A stretch of 6,906 nt of DNA from CAZXVW01 sp964644025 (GCA_964644025.1 CAZXVW010000206.1:1-6906); one strand, 5' to 3'. Counted from the first letter of the stretch, positions 1 to 6,229 are shown. Translations and numbers: made by a program. The notes: generated by a model from the sequence alone, not told the origin.

Positions 1-490
1 CGGAATTCCAGCCTCGAACAAGCGCTATCTGACTGACACTACGCGGAAAAGGGCGGAAAGGAGTTTCTCGTCTCTGGCTACAGACCGGGCAGGCGAAAGG
101 CTTTGGCCTGGTGCGTGCTGAGTTCCCTCAACAGGTGGAAGCTCGCGCCGGAGCCGCCCGTGTTGGTGCGGCAGGTGTTGCGGCAGCCCAGCGTCCCAGC
201 CCGCTCTCACTGCCTCTCTGAAACCTGGGACACCGGCTCTGTTCCCCACGGCTCGCTCACCCCGGGTCGCACGCTCTCAGTCTGCCGCCTTGAGGCTCAT
301 CTCGACTCTTGCTCCGGTCAGAAACCCTGGGACAAAGCACTTGCTCACCAGTTCCTTCCCGCGCGCAGGGTGGCCGGGCGGACCTGGCAACCACACCCGG
401 CCGAGCTTCCCGACTCCGTTCGGTCGCAGTCTGCTCCCAGCTCGTAACCCCTGCGTTTTGAATGCATTCTGGGCGCGTGCCCCACCCGGG

Positions 491-529
491 TTGGCGCCGG
501 CCATGCTACAACAGAATCGGCGGCGCCAA
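491..529. repeat. Inverted repeat, 9-bp arms
   Basis: TTGGCGCCG at 491-499 is the exact reverse complement of CGGCGCCAA at 521-529, with a 21-nt spacer. Each arm contains the self-complementary core GGCGCC, so this could be a hairpin in RNA or a pair of protein-binding half sites in DNA. No T-tract follows on either strand, so it is not a standard intrinsic terminator. Confidence 0.6.
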
Positions 530-574
530 AACCGCACTGCCCCTGGATCTTTGACAACCCATGGCATATCTGAA

Positions 575-604
575 GCCGGCGTGCCGCGCTCCGCCCACGC
601 CGGC
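575..604. repeat. GC-rich hairpin, 9-bp stem
   Basis: GCCGGCGTG at 575-583 pairs perfectly with CACGCCGGC at 596-604 around a 12-nt loop, giving a very stable stem. It lies 46 bp after the first inverted repeat in the same gene-free stretch. No run of T follows on the plus strand (a short A-run lies about 45 bp downstream), so terminator function is not supported. A structured RNA element is possible but unproven. Confidence 0.6.
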
Positions 605-880
605 GCACGCTCCCATCCGGCTGCACGCAGTCTCTGATCGTGCCGCGAAAAAAATCGCAGATTCGAACCCAATTTGGCCCTATCTCTTTCCCTATGAATC
701 GGGTGGGCTGTGGAAAACCTCCCCTGCCCGGCACCGGGCCGGGCTGTATCTAGTCCCGTCTGCTCCGCTTGGCCCCGGCTTCGTGCGGTAAGATGTTGCT
801 CAGAGTACAAGGCTTCCCCGGCAGGCCGGTCACAGGCGGCCGGCCACGGCCCGGTACTTGGCAGTGAAGGCACAGCGACT

Positions 881-886
881 GGAGGA
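881..886 (+). promoter_or_regulatory. Shine-Dalgarno site of ribH
   Basis: GGAGGA sits 5 nt before the ATG at 892. A GTG at 889 in the same frame would leave only 2 nt of spacing, so this site decides the start in favour of 892. Confidence 0.8.
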
Positions 887-891
887 CAGTG

Positions 892-1371
892 ATGTCACAC
901 AAAGTCACCGAAGGAAATCTTAACGCCAAGGGTCTGAAATTCGCGATCCTGGTCAGCCGGTTCAACAGCTTCATCACCGAAAGATTGCTGACGGGAGCGC
1001 TGGATGCTCTTTCGCGTACCGGAGCCGCCCCGGAAGATATCGAGATCGTGCGGGTGCCCGGCTCCTGGGAGATGCCGGTGACGGCGGCGGAACTGGCCCG
1101 GCGCAAGCAGCACGACGCCATTATCTGTCTGAGCGCGGTGATTCGCGGCGATACCCCGCATTTTGATCACATCGCGGCCGAGGCCACCAAGGGGCTCGCT
1201 CAAACCTCGTTGCAGACCGGGGTGCCGATCGCCTTCGGTGTGCTGACCACCAACACGCTCGAGCAAGCCATTGACCGGGCCGGGGCCAAGAGCGGCAACA
1301 AGGGCTTTGACGCCGCCATGAGCGCCGTCGAGATGGGTAACCTGATGCGCGCATTGCGCGCGGGTTCCTGA
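892..1371 (+). CDS. ribH: 6,7-dimethyl-8-ribityllumazine synthase
   Basis: RibH condenses 5-amino-6-ribitylamino-uracil with 3,4-dihydroxy-2-butanone 4-phosphate to make the lumazine precursor of riboflavin, in the cytosol, usually as a 60-mer or pentamer. The 159-residue product has the family's usual length and carries its landmarks in order: VSRFN (21-25, substrate-stacking Phe), VPGSWEMP (55-62), RGDTPHFD (85-92, with the catalytic His90), AFGVLTTNT (114-122) and GNKGFDAA (135-142). The ATG at 892 is preferred over the in-frame GTG at 889 because of the spacing from GGAGGA. The last codons form a 6-bp GCGCGC hairpin (1347-1361), whose role is unknown. nusB follows after 17 bp, an arrangement common in bacteria, so the two are probably co-transcribed. 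No other riboflavin gene is present in the window. Confidence 0.97.
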   Translation: MSHKVTEGNLNAKGLKFAILVSRFNSFITERLLTGALDALSRTGAAPEDIEIVRVPGSWEMPVTAAELARRKQHDAIICLSAVIRGDTPHFDHIAAEATKGLAQTSLQTGVPIAFGVLTTNTLEQAIDRAGAKSGNKGFDAAMSAVEMGNLMRALRAGS

Positions 1372-1388
1372 AACCTGCGCTTTCTCCC

Positions 1389-1895
1389 ATGCCGTCCCGC
1401 CACCGGTCGCGCGAGAGAGCCTTGCAGATCCTTTATTTGTGGGATATGCACCGGCAACAGCGGCAAGCTTCCCCGAAACCGGATGCGGAGGATTCCAAAC
1501 CGCCGGCGGGTCTCACCGTGCGCGACGCGCTCGCCGCTTTCTACAGTCCCCTGATGGCCGACGAAGACCGGGACGCGCCGGCGCCAAGCAGGTTTACCGA
1601 GGAACTGGTGACCGGCGTGGCCGAATGCGCCGCCGAACTCGACGAGCAAATTCGGAAGCACTCGGCCCACTGGCGGCTGGAGCGCATGCCGGTAGTGGAC
1701 CGGAACTTGCTGCGGCTGGCCGTCTATGAAATGACCCGGATGCCCACGCCACCGCCGATCGTCATCGACGAGGCCCTGCGCTTGGCGAAACGCTTCTCCA
1801 ACGAAGCTTCCGTGGCATTCATTAACGGCGTGCTGGACGCGGTGCGCCGCGAGCAGGAAGAACAAGGTCCTCCGGCATCCCCCGCTGGCGCCTGA
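1389..1895 (+). CDS. nusB: Transcription antitermination factor NusB
   Basis: NusB binds boxA RNA together with NusE (ribosomal protein S10) and is part of the antitermination complex that keeps polymerase moving through rRNA operons. The 168-residue product shows the family's N-terminal helix signature RSRERALQILY (6-16) and the conserved C-terminal half: HWRLERMPVVDRNLLRLAVYE (94-114), PPIVIDEALRLAKRFS (122-137) and a NusB-type closing helix with FINGVLDAV (144-152). It is longer than typical NusB (about 140 residues), because of a Pro/Asp/Glu-rich segment at roughly 25-66 between the first helices and a charged, Pro/Ala-rich tail after 152. No clear Shine-Dalgarno precedes the ATG; the 17-bp gap after the ribH stop suggests translation coupled to ribH. 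The gene ends 16 bp from the end of the convergent glycosyltransferase gene. Confidence 0.95.
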   Translation: MPSRHRSRERALQILYLWDMHRQQRQASPKPDAEDSKPPAGLTVRDALAAFYSPLMADEDRDAPAPSRFTEELVTGVAECAAELDEQIRKHSAHWRLERMPVVDRNLLRLAVYEMTRMPTPPPIVIDEALRLAKRFSNEASVAFINGVLDAVRREQEEQGPPASPAGA

Positions 1896-1897
1896 AC

Positions 1898-1910
1898 CGG
1901 GCCCTGCCCG
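1898..1910. terminator. Small hairpin between convergent genes
   Basis: CGGGC (1898-1902) and GCCCG (1906-1910) form a 5-bp GC stem with a 3-nt loop, filling almost all of the 16-bp gap between nusB and the opposing glycosyltransferase gene. It could act in both directions as a shared terminator, but no U-run follows on either strand, so this is a weak call based mainly on position. Confidence 0.35.
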
Positions 1911-1911
1911 A

Positions 1912-3360
1912 TTACGGTCGCCCTCCTTCGGCGTGCCGCTCTCCAGGGACGGGCGTGGACCGGCGCTGGTAGATGACGGCCGTGGGGATCCGGGCGATCT
2001 CGCGGTAGCGGCTCAGCCAGCCGGCCAGGTCCGCGTAGCTGCTGACAGCCAGCCGCGGATTGTAAGGCCCCAGCCCGTCCACGATGAAGGAGGGCCGCGT
2101 ATGGACGAGCGCGCGGCGGTTGCGCCGCGCCAGCGCCGGGGCCGAGGGCCGGGCGAGCGTCAGGTGGCGGTCCGCGATCACCCCCGTGAGTGGCTGGGAG
2201 TCGAGAAACGGTGTCCCGGCCGGCAGCCGCGTCAGCACGAAAATGTCCGGGCGGTAACCCCACACCAGCAACGAATCGCCGGGGCGGGCCCGGCGCTGGA
2301 TCAGTTCCGCCGCCTGCCGGCTGCCCTGGTACATGGCCAGGTCCCGCCAGCGATGGTGACGACTCGTCACGAGGTCTTGCGCAAGGATCGCGTAGCGCGG
2401 GCCGAAGCGGGCCAGAGGGACCAGAAGCAACGCCATCGCCACTGCCGCTCGCCGGGGACCCAGCAAGACCAGGCCGCGAGCGCCGGCCAGGATCATTACC
2501 GGAAGGAGCTGGAAGTAGTAACGCGGAAAGAAACGTGCCCCGGCCGCCACTGCGGCGAGCGAGATCAGCGCCCAGAGGGCGAAACGGCGGCTGTCGGGGT
2601 TGCGCTCCCGCCACCAGTACCAGGCGGCTCCGGCGGCCAGCGTGGCATGGAAACCGGCCCAGTTCAGCGTTCGGCGGATGCCTTCCCACACCGGATTTGC
2701 GACGAAGCTGTCGCGGGAGTATAACCAGCCCCATCGCCAGACCTGTTCGTAATAGGGCCGCAGGGCGCCCACCCCGGCCAGCCACGCAACGGCCACCGCG
2801 TTCGGCACCAGAAAGCCCGCCGCCACCCTGGGCGCCGAGCGAAACCGCCAGAGCAGGCACACCAGGAGCACGAAGATCGCTTTCGTATTGACGAGCATTC
2901 CGACCCCGGCCCAGAATCCGCTCCAGAACGGGCGCCTTCGCCAGATCAAGTACACGGCGGCCACGTGCGGGGCTGTCAGCAACAGGTCCGGCGCCAGCGC
3001 CATCACCGCCGAGGGAATCCCGAAGGTAAGGAAGAAGGCGCCCAGCCCGGCCGCCAGGACAGCTTCCCGGTTTCCCCATTGCCGGACCGCGAACCGGTAC
3101 AGCAGCCAGCAAAGAAAGGTGACGAACAACGCTCCGGCCAGCCGCAGCGGCCAGCCCGCCCGCGCGCCCCACAGCAGGTAAGCGAGAATCGACAGGGGCG
3201 GCTTGTCGAACCAGAAGTCCCGGTACGGAATCTTGCCGGCCAGAACCTGCAGCGCGGCAGCCCCCGGGTAGCATTCCTCCACCCAGAGGATGTCGAGATG
3301 GCATAACCGGGTGGCCAGAATGAGCAGAAACAAGCCACCGAAGGCCAGCCGCAAGCGCAC
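1912..3360 (-). CDS. Membrane glycosyltransferase, GT39/ArnT-like
   Basis: This 482-residue integral-membrane protein resembles the GT-C superfamily (GT39/PMT-ArnT group), which moves sugars from polyprenyl-phosphate donors to lipids, glycans or proteins on the outer face of the inner membrane. Visible features: an N-terminal membrane segment (about 5-20); a following loop with the acidic pair Glu28-Glu29, where the family places its catalytic acidic residue; the family-typical stretch KIPYRDFWFDKPPL (43-56); then many hydrophobic segments up to about residue 325, including one with LVNTK (156-160); and a soluble C-terminal part of about 150 residues containing RPGDSLLVWGYRPD. The GTG start at 3360 directly abuts the galU stop (TAG|GTG) and has GGAGAG seven bases upstream inside galU, so the two genes are probably co-transcribed and translationally coupled. 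Donor and acceptor cannot be read from the sequence. Confidence 0.85.
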   Translation of the reverse strand: MRLRLAFGGLFLLILATRLCHLDILWVEECYPGAAALQVLAGKIPYRDFWFDKPPLSILAYLLWGARAGWPLRLAGALFVTFLCWLLYRFAVRQWGNREAVLAAGLGAFFLTFGIPSAVMALAPDLLLTAPHVAAVYLIWRRRPFWSGFWAGVGMLVNTKAIFVLLVCLLWRFRSAPRVAAGFLVPNAVAVAWLAGVGALRPYYEQVWRWGWLYSRDSFVANPVWEGIRRTLNWAGFHATLAAGAAWYWWRERNPDSRRFALWALISLAAVAAGARFFPRYYFQLLPVMILAGARGLVLLGPRRAAVAMALLLVPLARFGPRYAILAQDLVTSRHHRWRDLAMYQGSRQAAELIQRRARPGDSLLVWGYRPDIFVLTRLPAGTPFLDSQPLTGVIADRHLTLARPSAPALARRNRRALVHTRPSFIVDGLGPYNPRLAVSSYADLAGWLSRYREIARIPTAVIYQRRSTPVPGERHAEGGRP

Positions 3361-4245
3361 CTAGGATCTCTCCAGCAAACGCTCCAGCGCTTTCCGGAAA
3401 TCGGGGCCGTAGAGTGGGTCGGCCAGGGCGAACTCGGCGAAGGTTTCGAAGTAGCTCGAGAAATTCCCGATGTCGTACCGTTTCTCGCCGGGCGGCAGCT
3501 TGCAGGCGAGAACCCGCCGGCCTTCGTCGCACAGTCGCTGAATGGCGTCGGTGAGTTGAATTTCGCCGTGCTCGTCCGGGCGGACGTCACGGATCATGTC
3601 GAAGATCGTGGGCGAAAAGATGTAGCGGCCGGCGATGGCGAGGTTGCTCGGCGCCTCTGCCGGTTTTGGTTTCTCGATGAGGTTGCGAACCCGGTACCAG
3701 GAACCGGCCCCCGGCACGCTCTCGATAATTCCGTAATGGCGCGTTTGCTCCCGCGGCACTTCCTCGACGGCGATCACGCAACTGGCGCGCCGCTCCTCGA
3801 ACAGCTCCACCATCCGCGCCACGCAGCCCGACTGGGCGTGCAGGCCCAGGATGGAGTCGCCCAGGGCGACTACGAACGGTTGTTCGCCGGCGAAACTTTC
3901 CCCGCAGAGAACCGCGTCGCCGAGTCCTTTGGGCATCCGCTGGCGCGTGTAGTACAGGTGGGCGCCCAAGTCCTCGAACTCGAGTTCCTTGAGTAGCGTC
4001 TGCTTGTCGGTGGAGTTGAGCAGTTGCACCAGGTTCGGATCGCTGTCGAAATGGTTCTCAATGGAGTTCTTGTTGCGTCCGGTGATCAGCAGGATCTCGC
4101 CGATGCCATTGGCAACAAGTTCCTCGACCACGTATTGGACGATCGGCTTGCGGGCCACGGGCAACATCTCCTTGGGCTGAGACTTGGTGGCCGGCAAAAG
4201 CCGCGTGCCGTGCCCGGCAACGGGTACGATGGCATTGGTGATCAC
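3361..4245 (-). CDS. galU: UTP-glucose-1-phosphate uridylyltransferase
   Basis: GalU makes UDP-glucose from UTP and glucose 1-phosphate, feeding polysaccharide, glycolipid and envelope synthesis. The 294-residue product matches the family's length. It shows the nucleotide-binding signature AGHGTRLLPATKSQPKEMLP (10-29), with Lys21/Lys25; NSIENHFD (60-67); LGDS (128-131), with the likely metal-binding Asp130; IEKPK (190-194); APSNLAIAGRYIF (198-210); GEIQLTDAI (227-235); and YDIGNFSSYF (257-266). The reading frame stays open far upstream, antisense to the pseudouridine synthase gene, but homology begins at ITNAIVPVAG, so the GTG at 4245 is chosen. A GTG at 4281 would add 12 residues without similarity. 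No Shine-Dalgarno precedes 4245, and a TATAGT lies 6 nt upstream, suggesting a leaderless message. The usual Gly-Leu-Gly-Thr-Arg reads GHGTR here. It leads a two-gene operon with the membrane glycosyltransferase. Confidence 0.95.
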   Translation of the reverse strand: MITNAIVPVAGHGTRLLPATKSQPKEMLPVARKPIVQYVVEELVANGIGEILLITGRNKNSIENHFDSDPNLVQLLNSTDKQTLLKELEFEDLGAHLYYTRQRMPKGLGDAVLCGESFAGEQPFVVALGDSILGLHAQSGCVARMVELFEERRASCVIAVEEVPREQTRHYGIIESVPGAGSWYRVRNLIEKPKPAEAPSNLAIAGRYIFSPTIFDMIRDVRPDEHGEIQLTDAIQRLCDEGRRVLACKLPPGEKRYDIGNFSSYFETFAEFALADPLYGPDFRKALERLLERS

Positions 4246-4251
4246 TTCTAA

Positions 4252-4257
4252 ACTATA
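4252..4257 (-). promoter_or_regulatory. Putative -10 element of galU
   Basis: Read on the minus strand, 4257-4252 is TATAGT, matching the sigma-70-type -10 consensus at five of six positions. Only 6 nt separate it from the GTG at 4245, so transcription would begin at or next to the start codon. No convincing -35 hexamer is visible at 16-18 bp upstream. The assignment rests on the -10 match, the lack of a Shine-Dalgarno and the tiny divergent gap. Confidence 0.45.
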
Positions 4258-4261
4258 TAAC
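4256..4261 (+). promoter_or_regulatory. Putative -10 element of rluD-like gene
   Basis: TATAAC matches the -10 consensus at five of six positions and overlaps the oppositely oriented galU element. TTGGTG at 4235-4240, inside the galU coding region, is a possible weak -35 with a short 15-bp spacer. Transcription would start near 4268, leaving a leader of about 14 nt that contains AAGG (4269-4272) ahead of the TTG start. Confidence 0.35.
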
Positions 4262-4281
4262 GGGAAGCAAGGTTTCCTCAC

Positions 4282-5202
4282 TTGACGCTGCGACTCCAGT
4301 CCGCCGGGAGCTGCGCGCGGCTTGACCGCTTCCTTCAGGAGCAGCTCCCTGAGCATAGCCGGAGCCGTTTGCAGGCCTGGATCAAGCAAGGCCGGGTCCG
4401 TGTGAACGGCGAGCCGGCCAAGCCCGCCACGCCGTTGCGGGGCGGCGAGGTCGTCGAGGTAGAGCCAGCCGAACCTCCTCCCCTGAATGCCTTCGCCGAG
4501 GAGCTGCCCCTGGACATCCTTTACGAGGACGACGACGTCGTGGCGGTCAACAAGCCGGCCGGAATGGTGATCCATGCCGGCGCCGGGATTCACTCGGGAA
4601 CGCTGGTGAACGCGCTGCTTCATCACTTTGGACAACTCTCGAGCGTGGGCGGCGCGCTTCGGCCGGGGATCGTACACCGCCTGGACCGGTATACCAGCGG
4701 GGTGGTGCTGGCGGCGCGCACCGACGCCGCGCACCGCGCGCTGGCCGCCCAGTTTGCCCGCCACCAGGTGGACAAGGAGTACCGGGCGCTGGCCCACGGG
4801 CGCTTCAGCCACCCCCAGGGCCGGATCCAGAAACCGATCACGCGCGATCCGAGACGGCGCACGCGGATGACCGCCAGGCTCGCTTATGGGCGCGCCGCGG
4901 TGACCGAGTACCGGGTGCTCGACCAGTTCGCCGGCTTCGCCTACCTGCAGGTGCGCATCGAAACCGGACGAACCCACCAGATTCGGGTCCACCTCTCCAG
5001 CATCGGGCATCCGATCGCGGGCGACCGGCTGTACGGCGCGCCAGCCAGAATCCCTGGTCTGCCCCCTCTGGGACGCTACTTCCTCCACGCCTGGCGGATC
5101 CGGTTCCGCAGCCCTTCGACGGGCCGGCCGGTGACCGTGGAGGCGCCGCTGCCGGAAGAGCTCGAGCGCTGGATGGCACGACTGGCGGCGATCGAGTCGT
5201 GA
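4282..5202 (+). CDS. RluD-family 23S rRNA pseudouridine synthase
   Basis: Proteins of this RluA/RluD family isomerise specific uridines in RNA to pseudouridine; RluD itself modifies helix 69 of 23S rRNA. The 306-residue product has the full architecture: an N-terminal S4 RNA-binding domain (about 12-65, with RLDRFL and RVRVNG), then the catalytic domain with VNKPAGMVIHAG (89-100), the active-site motif HRLDRYTSG (132-140, catalytic Asp135), KEYRAL (165-170) and the closing motif GRTHQIRVH (229-237). HRLDRYTSG differs from the common HRLDK-[DE]-TSG at two positions, but the Asp, Arg and Thr-Ser-Gly are kept. The start is taken as TTG at 4282 because no ATG or GTG lies before the S4 domain and AAGG occurs nine bases upstream. 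The gene is divergent from galU across 36 bp. Family assignment is firm; the exact target uridines (RluD versus RluC or RluA type) are inferred. Confidence 0.93.
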   Translation: MTLRLQSAGSCARLDRFLQEQLPEHSRSRLQAWIKQGRVRVNGEPAKPATPLRGGEVVEVEPAEPPPLNAFAEELPLDILYEDDDVVAVNKPAGMVIHAGAGIHSGTLVNALLHHFGQLSSVGGALRPGIVHRLDRYTSGVVLAARTDAAHRALAAQFARHQVDKEYRALAHGRFSHPQGRIQKPITRDPRRRTRMTARLAYGRAAVTEYRVLDQFAGFAYLQVRIETGRTHQIRVHLSSIGHPIAGDRLYGAPARIPGLPPLGRYFLHAWRIRFRSPSTGRPVTVEAPLPEELERWMARLAAIES

Positions 5203-5223
5203 ACGGTGGCCGGCGGGGCCGTC

Positions 5224-5232
5224 TATAATTGA
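5224..5232 (+). promoter_or_regulatory. Putative -10 element of VWFA gene
   Basis: TATAATTGA contains a perfect TATAAT (5224-5229). No good -35 is seen 16-19 bp upstream. Transcription from here would start near 5236, immediately before the GGGGAG Shine-Dalgarno (5237-5242) of the ATG at 5247. A 7-bp imperfect stem (5205-5211 with 5217-5223, two wobble pairs) lies just upstream and might help end the preceding transcript. The same 9-mer occurs before recA. Confidence 0.5.
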
Positions 5233-5246
5233 AGTAGGGGAGCAAG

Positions 5247-6200
5247 ATGAGAAGGGCATTGTTTCCGTTAGCGCTGGTCGCCGGGATGGCCGCGGTTTTG
5301 TGCGCGCAATCCCAGCAGCCACAGCTCGCTACGGGTCCCCCGAACGAGAAGGAACTCGATGAAGCCACCCGCATCATTCTCGATGTGACGCGTGTCAACC
5401 TCTTGTTCACAGTGACCGACAAGAAGGGACGTTTTGTCACGGACCTGACAAAGGACGATTTCGAGGTCCTGGAGCGAAAGAAAAAGCAGTCGATCATGGA
5501 ATTTACCGCGCTGTCGGACCTGCCGCTCCGCCTGGCGATTCTGATTGACACGAGCAACAGCATCCGCGACCGCTTCCGGTTCCAGCAGGAGGCGGCAATT
5601 GAATTCATCAACAGCGTGATCCGCCCGGAGGTCGACAAGGCGATGGTGGTTAGTTTCGATACCGGCGTCGGGCTGGTGGCGGACCTCACCGGAGATCCGG
5701 AGGAGCTGTCCGACGCCATTCGTTCCCTGCGCCCGGGCGGGGGGACCGCGCTCTACGACGCCATCGTGTATGCCTGCCGGGACAAGCTGATGCAGGACAA
5801 GCCGCTCCACAAGTTCCGCCGCGCCCTGGTGATCCTCAGCGACGGGGAAGACAACCAGAGCCGGTACTCGCGGGACCAGGCCCTGGAGATGGCCCACCGG
5901 GCTGATGCCGTCCTGTACACCATATCGACCAATATTTCCCGGGTCCAGACCAGCGGCGATAAGGTGCTCAGATATTTCGCCGAGGAAACCGGCGGGCTCG
6001 TGTTTTTCCCTTTCAAGGTCGAGGACTTGACGCAGTCGTTTGAGAATATCGCTAACGAGTTGCGCCACCAGTACAACATCCTGTACCGGCCGGAACCGCT
6101 GAACGCCGACGGTCTGTACCACCCGGTGCGCATCCGGGTGAAGAATCATAAGAAGCTCATCGTCCGGGCCCGGAAGGGATACTACGCACCGAAGCTGTAA
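5247..6200 (+). CDS. Secreted VWFA-related Acidobacterial-domain protein
   Basis: The 317-residue product begins with a signal peptide (Arg-Arg, then a hydrophobic stretch at about 4-18, probable cleavage near Ala20-Gln21). Cys19 is not in a proper lipobox, so a soluble exported protein is more likely than a lipoprotein. Residues 50-90 form the N-terminal part typical of the family (VNLLFTVTDKKGRFVTDL, then DDFEVLE). A von Willebrand A domain follows, with the complete metal-ion-dependent adhesion site: Asp101-x-Ser103-x-Ser105 (DTSNS), Thr167 (GGGTALYD) and Asp199 (SDGEDN). The C-terminus ends in RARKGYYAP, which I recognise as common in this family. GGGGAG at 5237-5242 is a clear ribosome-binding site for the ATG. 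VWA domains bind protein or glycan ligands through the metal, so an adhesive or scaffolding role outside the inner membrane is plausible, but no member's function is assigned here. Its position beside recA does not imply a repair role. Confidence 0.92.
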   Translation: MRRALFPLALVAGMAAVLCAQSQQPQLATGPPNEKELDEATRIILDVTRVNLLFTVTDKKGRFVTDLTKDDFEVLERKKKQSIMEFTALSDLPLRLAILIDTSNSIRDRFRFQQEAAIEFINSVIRPEVDKAMVVSFDTGVGLVADLTGDPEELSDAIRSLRPGGGTALYDAIVYACRDKLMQDKPLHKFRRALVILSDGEDNQSRYSRDQALEMAHRADAVLYTISTNISRVQTSGDKVLRYFAEETGGLVFFPFKVEDLTQSFENIANELRHQYNILYRPEPLNADGLYHPVRIRVKNHKKLIVRARKGYYAPKL

Positions 6201-6229
6201 GCACGGACGAGACAGGGGCCATCCGGTTG

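Larger units (their letters stand above)
1..891. other. Gene-free stretch upstream of ribH
   Basis: I see no supportable gene here. Open frames exist on both strands (for example 103-447 and 290-637 plus, 277-873 minus), but they overlap one another, encode Arg/Pro/Ala-rich sequence without recognisable domains, and lack a ribosome-binding site at their starts. A short open frame from base 1 to the TGA at 34-36 (RNSSLEQALSD) could be the tail of a gene entering from the left, but 11 codons cannot establish this. No FMN riboswitch-like conserved blocks are evident before ribH. I also looked for tRNA, tmRNA and RNase P signatures and found none. The stretch does hold two perfect 9-bp inverted repeats (listed separately) and short imperfect repeats. 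A weak -10-like TAAGAT at 789-794 has no good -35 partner. The ribH promoter probably lies in the last 150 bases but cannot be placed. Confidence 0.6.

Noticed and set aside
551..556. Perfect -35 hexamer TTGACA
   Set aside because: No -10-like sequence lies 16-18 bp downstream; the region there is GC-rich hairpin sequence.
645..658. GCGA-A6-TCGC element with a T-run on the minus strand, as a terminator
   Set aside because: The stem is only 4 bp and the T-run forms its loop rather than following it; there is no upstream gene on the minus strand to terminate.
659..669. T-loop-like GGTTCGAAT on the minus strand, suggesting a tRNA
   Set aside because: The flanking bases do not form the 5-bp T stem, and no acceptor, anticodon or D arms can be drawn.
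709..717. DnaA-box-like TGTGGAAAA
   Set aside because: A single site with one mismatch to the consensus, no cluster of boxes, no AT-rich unwinding region and no dnaA/dnaN/gidA neighbours; not enough for an origin.
277..873. 198-codon open frame on the minus strand upstream of ribH
   Set aside because: Arg/Pro/Ala-rich with no recognisable domain, GTG start without a Shine-Dalgarno, overlapped by open frames in other phases; typical of chance in GC-rich DNA.
740..891. Possible FMN riboswitch before ribH
   Set aside because: None of the conserved RFN blocks, such as the AGGGGCAGGGTGAAATTCCC type or CCGGCGGT, is present in this stretch.
1724..3532. 602-codon minus-strand frame overlapping the glycosyltransferase
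   Set aside because: It is a different phase of the same region. The 1912-3360 frame shows membrane segments and family motifs, while this one is low-complexity Arg/Gly/Ala sequence running into galU and nusB.
4246..5322. Upstream extension of the galU frame (open for about 360 more codons, antisense to the pseudouridine synthase)
   Set aside because: GalU similarity begins at 4245, and the extension is the mirror of a strongly conserved gene; an artefact of GC-rich codon use.
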